This document shows, in pieces, positions 21,337 through 31,375 of a DNA stretch of 64,000 nucleotides. A program made the translations under genes and the position numbers. The stretch comes from Strigamia acuminata (Eukaryota > Arthropoda > Chilopoda > Geophilomorpha > Linotaeniidae). Where the stretch lies: NCBI GenBank assembly GCA_949358305.1, contig OX442322.1, positions 1,116,001-1,180,000 on the forward strand, read 5' to 3'. Position 1 is the stretch's first letter, and each line of letters starts with the position of its first letter. Under the pieces are notes generated by a model, which was not told the DNA's origin, made no database searches, and saw nothing but the letters and a program-made list of their open reading frames with translations.

Positions 21337-22715
21337 GGTGACAACACACTACTCTAGATTACAGAAAGAATGTAAACAAATAAACAAACAATAAATTGCA
21401 AAACGGTTCAAATTCATGGACAAAAATTCAAAGTTCAACGTACACAAACATGGCGAACAAACAGAAAATACACCGTGCTCAAAATTATTACACTGGTTCT
21501 AATAAGGAAATTTACATAAGTGTGCAACGCGTAAATGAATATAATCAAAACGAAGAATGCATAGGCCTCAACACTAACCAGCATGGTTGAAAAGCAGCTA
21601 TCCAGGCCGCTGACATGCACCGGATTCCAAAATACTCGCTATAACCCAGAAGATGAATACAAGCGCTATAACTGACAGTTTGATAATTTCAAAGAAAAGG
21701 TACAAATTAATATAGAATGCAGTTGCACACTCCCAATATACAGCTTCAACTAAGATGCAGAACACCCAGTATATAACATAAAATAGCCAAAGGTATACGC
21801 ACAAAAAATGGGTTCGCATTACATGAATAAATTGAAAATAAAGATCAAAATGTCTAAAGTGCAAACAAATAAGCAATAGCAAAGCTCTTCCAAGTAGAAT
21901 ACAAACAAGAACGTGAAAAGTACAAAGTACGCGTCCTGCAAATGCATAGGCATTCTAAACAAATATGAGCACAAGCGCGTGACCAAATGTCGAAAGACAA
22001 ACGCGAAGGAAAAAGTTCTAAGTCCAACAAAGATGGACGCCAAGGCCCGGATTGAGGCTAAGACTCAGTCACGTGACCCCAACAAAATTCCTCAACGAAG
22101 TGCAAATTCGGCCATGTTGTTTTCAAAAAGCGAGAGTGACGAAAATGCCCTACTCGCGCCGAAAAAATGTCAAAACAAAACCAACAACGCGTAGAAATAA
22201 ACTAAACAAAGTTAACAATCAAATAACTCGATAATTCTAACAATAAGGCGTGAAAAAATAAAGTTTTGTCGACACGGCGCGAGCGACGGCGTCCGCCACT
22301 CTAACTCACAAATAAAAAGTAAAAAACTGTCCATGAAATGAAAAATAATAACACTCACGGTTACAAATACACTAAAATCCAATGTCTCTCGCCCCGTCGA
22401 ACACTCAAATCCGCTATTCTACGCGTTGTCGAACTCAGCTGAAATCGCACGAGGTAAACGCGTCCAACAAGTGGGGGAAAATGGCGACCGAGCACAAGTG
22501 TGAAAAACACGTGATTGGTCATCTGACCAATAAACACTCAGCGCCGCCCCACGGGGAAATTGCTTACCAATTCTTCTGAATAGCGAACCTGAGCCCCGAC
22601 GAGCGGACAAAGACACGGAAAAAATACAAAAACTTGAGATTAACAAATAAAACAAGTAAAAATTAGCAATAATTTCCAAATACAATAAAGAAACAAAAAT
22701 AACACTTTGACACAA
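21337..22715 (-). other. Spacer between pol and third ORF, with splice acceptor at 21354-21355
   Basis: About 1.4 kb with no convincing coding frame. It ends with the acceptor described for the third ORF and contains several ACGCGT hexamers. It probably includes an intron of the subgenomic transcript. Confidence 0.5.
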
Positions 22716-25700
22716 TTAGGAGACGACTTCTGCCGTGTTTTCCGATGTTTTGACGCGTAAACACCGTTCCTTCGCAAAGTTTATGCAAATGGAGCGAACT
22801 CCCGTCTGAAATTGAGCAACACGGGCGGAGATGTTGTCTTGGTCTTCCGGTGTCAAATCTTCCATTTCCAGTCCAGATTCTTCATCTTCAAGGTCACTGG
22901 CGACGTCAGGAACTTCCGGTTCTGGTTCTGGCGCCTGATACCAGTGGCGAAGATCCGCCACGTGAATTGGCTGTGAAATGTTCCCATTCTCGTCCATTAA
23001 AAGCACGGTATTCGGTCCAAGAAGACGATGCAGCAGGTAAACGCCCTCGGTTCGGTGTTGGAAACCCGAACTTACCTGTTTGTCGGTCGACGACAAAGTC
23101 CGATTTTTGACGGTGACCCAATCTCCAGGTTTGAACGCGTGTGGCCGCCGTTTCCGGTCATACCACCTCTTGTGGCGTAAGTTGGCGGCCTCCAAGTTCT
23201 TCTTAGCTTCTTCTCGAACGCGTAGCAAATATCGATGGAGAAATTGAGCCTCGTCTGGTGGTAGTGGTTCTCCGTCGTCCGTATCCGAGTCCACGTCGCC
23301 TGGAAACCGTGCTTCCTGTCCCGTAACCATCATATATGGTGAAAATTTAAGTGATGTCTGGTATGCAGAGTTGATGGCGAGAATAAATGAACCAATATGT
23401 CGATCCCAACGCGTATGTTCATCAATATACGCAAGGATGCATGTTTTGAGCGATTGGTTGAGTCTTTCCGCCAAGTTCCCCTGCGGATGGTACACAGACA
23501 GATACTTATTGACCATTCCCATTTCCGCACACTGCGCCTGAAATTTGGCGGAGCGGAAAGTGGGGGCGTTATCACTAATGATGGTTTTTGGATATGCCCA
23601 TCGATTAGTGAACTTCTTGAGCTGTTTGATTGTGGTGGAGACATCAGCTCTTTCTGTTAGGCGTACATCCACCCAACGACTGGCGGCGTCAACTATGACA
23701 AACGCGTAACAGTGGCCGCCAGTCGATTTCAGCTTCTTTCCAAAATAATCGATGTAAATAGTTCGAAATAACCTCCTTGGCTTCGCAGTCTCCATCTCGC
23801 CGTACGAAAGTCTTCGCTCCACTTTCGCCCTTTGGCAGGACTCGCACACCTTGATCCACTCCGTCACATCCTTTTTCATCCCCGGCCAGAACACGCGTGT
23901 TTTTAAACGCATCATAGTCTTTTCGATGCCTAAATGGCCGGAGGTAGGCGGGAAATGTAGACAGTGGAAATACTTGTAGCGCAGCGGCTGTGGAAGATAT
24001 ATCCGACGCGTAGGAGCCCGCTGACCAATTTTGGTTGGAGGAAACTTGCAAAGCAAGCCTCGATATAAAGCCATGTCAATTGCTTGTTTCTTGACCTTCT
24101 CAGCCTCTTCTTCATCCGGCGGAAGACTTTTCGAACTGAGATACGAAATTAGTCCTTTTGACCATTCATCGGCGTTTTGGGCTTCTTTAATGGCTTTCTG
24201 CATTGGAAGTATCTCAATTGTCGGGTGATCCGCAGGAAGTGAGTAAAAACTGCCATCGGAGGAGTGGTCGGAATGTTGGGACAACTCCGGGTCGACGGAG
24301 GGTGTTGGAGAGGCCAATTGTCGCCGCGTCTGCGTTGCAGGCCCCAAATCCAGTGGCAAGTCCGGAATCTGGAACTCGTCAGAATCCGTGTCGCCTGGCG
24401 GCTCCCCACTTAAAAGGGACATTTCACTGCCTTCGGAGTCGGAAGCACGGTCGAAGATTATGGGAGCCTTTTTGGGCCTGCCAACAGGTCTCTTCTCCAC
24501 AACCTTCTTCGGTCGCCCCCTTTTCCTCTTCGCAGGGACATCCCCAGGCAGGGAAACCGCTGAAGACTCTTCATCCTCAGAGATTAGTTGCTCCACCGGG
24601 TCCTCAATAATTGGGTGCTTCCTTGGTCGGCCCCTTTTCCTCTTCGCGGGGGGATCCCCAGCAGGAAGAGAAATTGCCACGGACTCCTCATCATCGGAAA
24701 CAAGCCCATCAATCATTGGGTTTTGGATGACCGGATGCTTCCTTGGTCGGCCCCTCTTCCTTTTCACCGGAGTAGCCCCAACTGGTGTTGGTCCTCCGGC
24801 GATCGGGTGCTTCCTTGGACGTCCCCTCTTCCTTTTTGGAGGGTTGTTGTCCACCGGACTAATATCCACCGACCCCAGAGCCGCCCCAGCCAACCTGGCA
24901 AGCAAAATGCGTTTTTGACGACGCATTGTAACAGCTCGAACGATTTTAGCATTTGATGGTTTGAAATGCGTCAAATCTTCCAACTCCTCCATTTTCGGCA
25001 CGGGCCAATCCCTGTAATCGTCAAAAAACGCACAATAACATGTGTCGTCCAAAGCTGGACAATCCTCATCATCCAACTCGATTGGTGGGTCGACAGGGGC
25101 GCGGCTTAACGCGTCGGCAACCCGATTCTTTGTTCCACTGCAATGTAGGAACGTAAAACGGTATTCCGACAAAGAAAGAATCCAGCGCGCCAATCGGCCC
25201 TTTGGCTCTCGTTGAGTGAAAAGCCACATCAAGGACTTATGGTCACTCTTGAGGTAAAAGTCCATTAGCTCGAGATACGCCCTGAAGCGCTTCACAGCCC
25301 ACACAGCGGCCAGGCATTCGATTTCAGTTGTCATATAATTCTTCTCCGCCTTGTTTAGGGCTCTCGACGCGAAGGCAATGGGAACGCGTACACCGTCATT
25401 GTTGATTTGCATCAAGACGGCACCAGGCCCCGAATAACTAGCGTCTGTTTGGAGAATGTAGGGTTTTTTCCAGTCGGGGAAATTCCTATGAAGTGTAGAC
25501 AACGAAATCTGATTTTTCAAATACTCGAAGGCCGCCTGGTGCTCGGGCTTCCACACCCAAGGCGCATTTTTTCGCATCAGAACCCGAAATACCTCGCAAG
25601 TCTTGGAATAACCGGGGAAGAACGACGCGTAATACCCGACCATCCCCTTAAAGCGTTGCAGCTCCTTGAGATTGGTCGGCACCGGGTATTTTTGGATAGC

Positions 25701-27845
25701 GTCAGTTTTCTTCGGGTTGGGTCGGATAATTCCCTCTTCAACGATATGGCCAAGAACCTCAAGGCTCCTCTTACACAATTCAGTCTTCCCGGCGTTCATG
25801 GTAAAACCGGCGTTGTCGAGGAGCGAGAGCACCTTTTGCAGGTGAACAACATGCTCCTCGAAGGTCTTGCTAAAGACAATAATATCGTCGATATAGACAA
25901 AGACGAATTTGTAGAGGTGTTCCGCCAATGTAAGATTCATGGCGCGTTGCAGGGTAGCCGGCCCATTAATTGGACCGAAGGGCATACGCGTATATTCATA
26001 GAATCCCCTGTGGGTGACGAATGCGAGATATCGTTCATCTCCAGGTCGGACCCCTATTTGATGGAACGCTTCCCTTCCGTCAATTATGGAAAACCATTTT
26101 GCTCCGCCAAGATATGCAAAAATGTTGTCGATATCTGGGAGCGGATAAACGTCGGGCAAAGTTTGGGCATTTATCGGCCTAAAGTCCATAGCGCAGCGCC
26201 AGCGCCCGTCCTTCTTCGGGACCACTACTGGCGCCACAGCGCAGTCACTTTTAGAGCGTCTTATTACTCCTTGTGCCATTTTCTGGTCTATGTAAGCATC
26301 GATAATGTCCTTTTTTGCCGGATTCACCGGACAAACCGGAACATGAATCGGCCTAAAATCGGGCTTCAAATTCACCTCAAATTGCGTATTATTACAGAGC
26401 CCCAGCTCCTCACGGAAAATGTGGGCAACTGGTTTCAACGCATCCATTAAGTGAGTTATGCGTTTAGGCTCCAATTGATTACACAATTGGTCGTAGACCC
26501 AAGTGAGCTTGGTCGGATCCCTATTCGGGATATATTGGACATAATTAATACCATGCTGCCTAGGAGTACTCCCAACACCTTCCGTTACCAGGGAAACAGA
26601 AGGAGTCTCGACGTTGCCCACACCGCCCCCCCCAACGGGAGAAGCTGTAGGGGCCACCGAAAGGCTTTGGCAAACTGCTTTCGCCCTTGCCTTGCGCAAT
26701 TTAACCGCCCGACGCATTTGGCTCAAACACATGGTCCGTTTTCCAGGTTTACGCGTTATCCGCACAATACTCTTGCGCGCCTTTTCACGCCTCCTGGGGG
26801 ACCAAATGAATGTCCATTGTTGAGAGTCGGGGTTCCTTCGAGCCAAAACAACCTTCACAATGTGGGGGTTATCCGAATACGGAGGCTCAAACAATTCTTC
26901 TTCAAATTCGCGCTTGCTCAGGAAAACGCAATTCGCATCACCAATCGGCGGCTTGGTCACCACAGGCTCCTCTTTCTCAACTGGAGGAGTGCCTTCGTCA
27001 GGCTTCACCTCCTGCTTAACCGAGCTGATGGGTTCCGCTGGGTTTTCCGGTAATTTAAGCGGCGGATTCCTCATTCCAGGCAAGTTGTACAGAGGCGGGC
27101 CTCGGACGACAACTCCCTCTGGCAACGAGGGTTGTTCCTTGGTTAGAGGGAAAAGGATCACCGGATCCGACGCTCGGGCTTGCTCCTCATCTAAAAAGGG
27201 GTGACGCGTCCCATCTCCCAGGAGGAACCAATACTTATTGCCGTGGTCTACACACAAACCAACGGCCTTACAGAAGTCCAATCCCAGGAGGAGTTCTTGC
27301 GACCCCTGCGCAATGATGAGACAAGTAAAGCAAACTACCGCCAAGGGAGCTCGGACGGCAATCTGCACACAACCAACAACGCGTTCGATTTGATTTGACG
27401 CGGTCCGAATCGTCTCGTCCATTGGAACCATCTCCACTCCAATTTCCCTGGAAAGCTTTTTGAACAGCGGCATAGTCATTATACATGTCTGTGCTCCGCT
27501 ATCCATTAGGGCTATAAACTCGATGTTCACCCAAGCTATCTTAACGAAGGGCGCATCGCGGCGACAACGGTCCTGCAACCCGATTATCAGCTTCGGTTCT
27601 TTAGAAGCCAAGAACTCGGGTGGCGACAACATAATAAAATTTGTCATTTTCGGAAGGGCACCAGCCAAAACAGTAGCACCAGCTTCTGCAGGCTTAGGCG
27701 ATTCCATCCAACCACTTGGGCCACTTGTAGAAGCAGCCAACGACCGATTTACTTGCGTTTCGGGTCCGCCGCCTTCTCGGACGGCTTGGTCGACGGACCC
27801 AGGTCGTTTCCCGGAAACTGCCAGGGCTTGAAGCAATGGGGACAT
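22716..27845 (-). CDS. pol: Pol polyprotein of retrotransposon A (protease, RT, RNase H, AT-hooks, integrase)
   Basis: 1709 codons. Order: aspartic protease (ALMDSGAQTC), reverse transcriptase with FRPINAQT, MPFG and catalytic YIDD, RNase H with QTDASYS and SDHKSLMWL, then five AT-hook motifs (four KRKRGRP and one VGRPKK, roughly 24450-24850), then integrase. The integrase has the zinc-binding HxxH (HCLHFPPTSGHLG is near) and CESCQRAK, and the DDE core residues in IDYFG, ISDNAPT and LAERLNQ. A GPY/F-like tail (LHRLLGPNTVLL) follows. The AT-hook block is acidic between hooks (SDDEES). The frame equals that of gag but is separated by stop codons; a third overlapping frame at 27749-28033 carries Cys/His residues. 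The ATG at 27845 is the first Met of the frame, but synthesis by frameshift from gag is equally possible. Confidence 0.93.
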   Translation of the reverse strand: MSPLLQALAVSGKRPGSVDQAVREGGGPETQVNRSLAASTSGPSGWMESPKPAEAGATVLAGALPKMTNFIMLSPPEFLASKEPKLIIGLQDRCRRDAPFVKIAWVNIEFIALMDSGAQTCIMTMPLFKKLSREIGVEMVPMDETIRTASNQIERVVGCVQIAVRAPLAVVCFTCLIIAQGSQELLLGLDFCKAVGLCVDHGNKYWFLLGDGTRHPFLDEEQARASDPVILFPLTKEQPSLPEGVVVRGPPLYNLPGMRNPPLKLPENPAEPISSVKQEVKPDEGTPPVEKEEPVVTKPPIGDANCVFLSKREFEEELFEPPYSDNPHIVKVVLARRNPDSQQWTFIWSPRRREKARKSIVRITRKPGKRTMCLSQMRRAVKLRKARAKAVCQSLSVAPTASPVGGGGVGNVETPSVSLVTEGVGSTPRQHGINYVQYIPNRDPTKLTWVYDQLCNQLEPKRITHLMDALKPVAHIFREELGLCNNTQFEVNLKPDFRPIHVPVCPVNPAKKDIIDAYIDQKMAQGVIRRSKSDCAVAPVVVPKKDGRWRCAMDFRPINAQTLPDVYPLPDIDNIFAYLGGAKWFSIIDGREAFHQIGVRPGDERYLAFVTHRGFYEYTRMPFGPINGPATLQRAMNLTLAEHLYKFVFVYIDDIIVFSKTFEEHVVHLQKVLSLLDNAGFTMNAGKTELCKRSLEVLGHIVEEGIIRPNPKKTDAIQKYPVPTNLKELQRFKGMVGYYASFFPGYSKTCEVFRVLMRKNAPWVWKPEHQAAFEYLKNQISLSTLHRNFPDWKKPYILQTDASYSGPGAVLMQINNDGVRVPIAFASRALNKAEKNYMTTEIECLAAVWAVKRFRAYLELMDFYLKSDHKSLMWLFTQREPKGRLARWILSLSEYRFTFLHCSGTKNRVADALSRAPVDPPIELDDEDCPALDDTCYCAFFDDYRDWPVPKMEELEDLTHFKPSNAKIVRAVTMRRQKRILLARLAGAALGSVDISPVDNNPPKRKRGRPRKHPIAGGPTPVGATPVKRKRGRPRKHPVIQNPMIDGLVSDDEESVAISLPAGDPPAKRKRGRPRKHPIIEDPVEQLISEDEESSAVSLPGDVPAKRKRGRPKKVVEKRPVGRPKKAPIIFDRASDSEGSEMSLLSGEPPGDTDSDEFQIPDLPLDLGPATQTRRQLASPTPSVDPELSQHSDHSSDGSFYSLPADHPTIEILPMQKAIKEAQNADEWSKGLISYLSSKSLPPDEEEAEKVKKQAIDMALYRGLLCKFPPTKIGQRAPTRRIYLPQPLRYKYFHCLHFPPTSGHLGIEKTMMRLKTRVFWPGMKKDVTEWIKVCESCQRAKVERRLSYGEMETAKPRRLFRTIYIDYFGKKLKSTGGHCYAFVIVDAASRWVDVRLTERADVSTTIKQLKKFTNRWAYPKTIISDNAPTFRSAKFQAQCAEMGMVNKYLSVYHPQGNLAERLNQSLKTCILAYIDEHTRWDRHIGSFILAINSAYQTSLKFSPYMMVTGQEARFPGDVDSDTDDGEPLPPDEAQFLHRYLLRVREEAKKNLEAANLRHKRWYDRKRRPHAFKPGDWVTVKNRTLSSTDKQVSSGFQHRTEGVYLLHRLLGPNTVLLMDENGNISQPIHVADLRHWYQAPEPEPEVPDVASDLEDEESGLEMEDLTPEDQDNISARVAQFQTGVRSICINFAKERCLRVKTSENTAEVVS
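24440..24850 (-). other. AT-hook array inside pol
   Basis: Five AT-hook cores (GRPRK or GRPKK preceded by basic residues) are spaced by 15-50 residues, with acidic SDDEES/SEDEES linkers. The DNA encoding three of them repeats 'cttcctt/tggtcggcccct'-type blocks, so the array arose by tandem duplication. AT-hooks bind the minor groove of AT-rich DNA. Confidence 0.85.
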
Positions 27846-28033
27846 AGAGCAATGCGTTTTTCAATATCACGCATATACCAACGATCCCTGCGATTTCGCA
27901 CCCACTCAGCTCCGGGTGGTAACACTAAATTGGGCGGGCTAGCAGTGTTGGCAAAAGAATGAGCGGCATGGCCGCACAATGCCACCGCGACACCCGGAGG
28001 AACCTTTGCTTCCGGGGGCCTTCGTAGGGGCAT
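27749..28033 (-). CDS. Overlapping Cys/His frame between gag and pol (possible nucleocapsid part)
   Basis: A 94-codon frame overlaps the last 32 codons of gag and the first 32 codons of pol, in a frame different from both. It contains CGHAAH, a basic stretch (RNRRDRWYMRD) and CPHCFKPW, which could form a zinc site like a divergent nucleocapsid. Gag itself lacks a CCHC knuckle and ends with an unusual Cys-rich tail, so the natural Gag end may lie here through frameshifting or an indel. Function inferred only from position and residues. Confidence 0.4.
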   Translation of the reverse strand: MPLRRPPEAKVPPGVAVALCGHAAHSFANTASPPNLVLPPGAEWVRNRRDRWYMRDIEKRIALCPHCFKPWQFPGNDLGPSTKPSEKAADPKRK

Positions 28034-29777
28034 TAACTACCCGTGTCGGCGCCGGGGGTTCACTCCTCGGGGACTGCCCGACGACACTCTGCGCGTCACC
28101 ATCCGCCATCGGATAGCCCAAAACCTCGGCCAACGCGACCAATTTTCGCTTATCAAATTGGAGGCGGGCAGGAGGTTTCTCTGTCTTAGCCGGTTCCACT
28201 TTCCTAGTCTCCCCAAGCCCAATTTTCCTAGGTTTGGGTTGGGGGGCGGGTACTGGGCCCTTTCGAACCCCTTTTTCGTCAAATCTACGGTGTTGAAGGG
28301 CACGCATCTTCAACTCACGATCCGCCACCTGACCCAGATCTATCGCCCGCGACATGGAATGTACGCCATAGCGGACCATCGTATCGGTGATCTGCGGCTG
28401 CAGCCAATGCTGAGCCAAGTTCCACTGCTGCCGATCCCTTAGCACACCTGTCAATTCAAGGTAACGACTCATTTCACACATAAACTCTGCCGTATCCTCT
28501 CCAACTTCCTGACACGCATCCTGCAAGAAGACGGCCGCGTCAGCCTCAGACAGGGAATACACCCTGCGGAAGCGCACGACAAATTCGCTCCATGTTTTAG
28601 GTTTATGACGCAAGCGCAGGAACCAATTTAGTGGTTTCCCACCCAAGGCCAAAGGAATAAACAAGTCGATGTACGCCTCCTCCGACACGCGTGACATAAC
28701 AAAATGTGCACGCAATTTTGCCAGGAATCGCTCAACAGCATTATAAGATAGGTCCGTCTCGTCAAACTTCGGCACACTTTCCGATTTCACATGCGACAAG
28801 TCATACTGCGGCTGTAAAGCCGGTATTGGCGGATAAGTCCGCTGCCGGAGACGCGAATTGACTGAATTTCCGCGCGCAGCAGCTGCCCGATCAACACTTG
28901 CCGTCGAAGGAAGGCTGACAGCCGAGGATTTGGAACGAATTATGTCCCTCATAACCTCACTGTTGGCATACTCCGACGGAGCGTATCTTTGCAACCCCGC
29001 TTGGGCTGTCACGTTCGATGGCCTCTCTCGCGGGGGGAGTGGAGGGTTTATATTCTCCGGCACTCCCCCTTCTCCTGCTAAACCTTGTCTGTCAAATTCA
29101 CTCGGCGTCAGGATACGTGAGCGGACCGGTCTCGGCCCCTGATCCTGCCCAGGAGGAGGCCCGTCGCCAGGCAGAGTGTCATGAGGTCTCTGCTGAACAG
29201 GTGGAATAACCCCCTCCACGGGCTGCACGGTTAAAGCCACAATTTCCTCCCTAACTACATCCCTCATCCCCCCTAGAGTCTCATTCCTCCAATGTACCAA
29301 TCTGCAGTCGATATTATGACTAAATTGTTCCATTGTTCGAACAACGCGTTCATTCAGCGCCAGCTCGGCTCGCTGTAAATAACGCAACCAATCTGGTTCA
29401 CGTTGGACTTCCTCCCTAGCAACATTATCCTCCGGACTAGATCCCGGAGGAGCAGTGGGGTTTCTTCGCACCGGGGGAGTCAACACCGCTGACGCTGAAA
29501 AATCCACTCGAGACTCATGCACAGACGAGGAGGTGTCCGGGCGATAGGAGCCATCTGTAGTTGAGGCTCCCATCTCTGCAATTGCAGCACCCTCGTGTAT
29601 TTGCGAGTAGGATGGCGGCCGACCATCCCCCGCCAAGGGAACGCCATGCACGGACTTGGGCCTTGGCCGCGAGTCAGACGGGCGCGGCGTAGGTTCGTAA
29701 AGCCGCTCACCCGCCCGACGCAACCAGTCGGGCCACACACTTGTAGAGTCATCACCAAGATGACCTCCTTCCGCCAT
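27939..29777 (-). CDS. gag: Gag-like protein of retrotransposon A
   Basis: 612 codons from an ATG 179 bp inside the 5' LTR. The N-terminal half is Pro/Gly-rich and low-complexity. A capsid-like region of the retrotransposon Gag type covers about residues 340-480: FDETDLSYNAVERFLAKLRAHF, LALGGKPLNWF, TWSEFVVRFRRVY, ending with Gln-rich helices. A basic linker (KPRKIGLG) follows. No CCHC knuckle is present in this frame. The frame stops at 27939 with pol in the same frame downstream. Capsid-like assembly is the expected role. Confidence 0.82.
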   Translation of the reverse strand: MAEGGHLGDDSTSVWPDWLRRAGERLYEPTPRPSDSRPRPKSVHGVPLAGDGRPPSYSQIHEGAAIAEMGASTTDGSYRPDTSSSVHESRVDFSASAVLTPPVRRNPTAPPGSSPEDNVAREEVQREPDWLRYLQRAELALNERVVRTMEQFSHNIDCRLVHWRNETLGGMRDVVREEIVALTVQPVEGVIPPVQQRPHDTLPGDGPPPGQDQGPRPVRSRILTPSEFDRQGLAGEGGVPENINPPLPPRERPSNVTAQAGLQRYAPSEYANSEVMRDIIRSKSSAVSLPSTASVDRAAAARGNSVNSRLRQRTYPPIPALQPQYDLSHVKSESVPKFDETDLSYNAVERFLAKLRAHFVMSRVSEEAYIDLFIPLALGGKPLNWFLRLRHKPKTWSEFVVRFRRVYSLSEADAAVFLQDACQEVGEDTAEFMCEMSRYLELTGVLRDRQQWNLAQHWLQPQITDTMVRYGVHSMSRAIDLGQVADRELKMRALQHRRFDEKGVRKGPVPAPQPKPRKIGLGETRKVEPAKTEKPPARLQFDKRKLVALAEVLGYPMADGDAQSVVGQSPRSEPPAPTRVVNAPTKAPGSKGSSGCRGGIVRPCRSFFCQHC

Positions 29778-29936
29778 GATAGACAGAAACTATAGCAGTG
29801 ACTCAAATGAATGATCTTACTGCTTAAAAAGTAGCGAATAACAACGCCACTTAAACCTTAGTTTTTCCAAAGATAATTGCCGCACCCACCGCAAAAGCAG
29901 TTTATATGGGCAGCAATTAGAAAAACTCGGAATATT

Positions 29937-29953
29937 CCCGGGTTTTGGCACCA
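29937..29953 (-). promoter_or_regulatory. Primer-binding site of retrotransposon A
   Basis: On the minus strand, two bases (cg) after the 5' LTR comes TGGTGCCAAAACCCGGG. It starts with TGG, complementary to a tRNA 3' CCA. The tRNA was not identified. Confidence 0.7.
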
Positions 29954-29955
29954 CG

Positions 29956-31117
29956 TGTAATGAATCGCGTTTCCCGAGCGGTTTGGGACGCGTTTGAAAG
30001 ACGCCGCGATACAGAAAATCTTGGGAGCCTGGTCCTCGAGACCTGCCCAGCCGCGAGTGCACGCCTTATGTCGGTAGCACACACTCCAGATCCCGATCTT
30101 TACACGAATATTTATTTTGGCCGGGTATTCCGAGCTACTAAAATAGGGGGACAGAATTTGCTTAGCGGTCACCAGAGTCAAGACCCAACGCGCGTCCCGC
30201 AACGTATCGTGCAGATCACAAGATCGCACGAAGTTAAACGAAACACGTAACGTCCCGACTCACAAGCGTCCGCCTCGCTGTCGAAGTGAAGCGTGAAATG
30301 CGCGCTAACGCGTGCGTAACTGGCCTGCACGGTCACGCAAATCCCTAACTAAACCTCGCACAAGTGCTTAATTAAGCTAAAGCCCGTAGTGGGCGGCGAA
30401 ACTGAGCTACGCGCCAGATGCATGAAATAAATAGACACAAAGATTTCAGTTTGAAAGCCAAACAAACTTATCCTGCCTAAATAGCGACGCGTCACGGCGC
30501 TTAAAACAATACGAAAAGAAGCGGAAAAACGACAGGTTCAAGTGGATAAAAGTGTGAGCTAACACTGTTAATAATGAGGTGAAAACCTAGAGTCATGTCT
30601 CAGAACTACTAGGTGAAAACAAAGCAGCGAGTGAGCTTTGAAAGGTGAGCTAAGACTCTGCCATGAGCACTGGCTCCGAGGAGCACCTACGCGTTCGGGA
30701 TACAGAGCTTAACTGCCGGAAAAAGAGAAAAATAGGGTGAAAGGTAAACTTGGACTCTTCCAAGCTCGACCAATCACGGAAGAGTCAAAAGCCAATCAGC
30801 ACAGTCGGTGCATACTAAGTGTATGACTAACATCGACGCGTACTGACCAGAATAGAAATGCAAATGAGTTCGCATCAAAACAATAAACAGAAAGAGAAAA
30901 ACTAGGAAGAGATAAGAGAGAAGTGAGAGAAAGAGAAGAAAGTTAGGAATGAGTAAGAGATAAGAAAGGAAGAATTGAGGGAAAATGAGGAGAATTTGGC
31001 TAAACATAAGACAAGATGAAAACAATACAAGGTAGGGACACAATTAGGGTTTATTAGAAACACAACACGGGGGAAACAATGCGTACTACTCGTACGCGTG
31101 AACACCGGACCGTGACA
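29956..31117 (-). repeat. 5' LTR of retrotransposon A
   Basis: 1162 bp, partner of 17763-18924, with about eight single-base differences seen by eye. The promoter and poly(A) functions should lie here. Confidence 0.95.
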
Positions 31118-31343
31118 AGTAACTTAAAATTGTAAATTCATTTAGCAAATTTATATACTTGTAGTATTTATGTTTAAAATAAAGTTCTATTTAAAAAAAA
31201 TAATCATGTCAAAATAAAAAAAGTCACTGTAATTAATTATATAATATAGTGTTTTGTAAAAAAATGTCATATATAAAATCTGTGCAAAATTCAACACACA
31301 CAAATAAACATCTGTAGAAGTAACAATGGAGCTATCTAGTTTA

Positions 31344-31375
31344 TGTTGTTGTAGGAATGGTTCGATTGGATCAAG
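31344..31375. repeat. Left Polinton terminal inverted repeat
   Basis: Begins TGTTGTTGTAGG and continues through 'ttcgattggatcaag'. It pairs with 48371-48402. Confidence 0.85.

Larger units (their letters stand above)
17763..31117 (-). mobile_element. Ty3/gypsy LTR retrotransposon A, 13.36 kb, minus strand
   Basis: Two 1162-bp LTRs (TGTCACGG...TTACA on the minus strand) are flanked by a 4-bp duplication AGTA (17759-17762 and 31118-31121). On the minus strand the order is 5' LTR, primer-binding site, gag, pol (protease, RT, RNase H, AT-hook array, integrase), a 1.4-kb spacer, a third ORF, a purine-rich tract and the 3' LTR. The RNase H-before-integrase order and RT motifs place it in Ty3/gypsy. 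About eight substitutions were seen between the LTRs, so the insertion is fairly recent. Both large frames are open. Confidence 0.95.
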
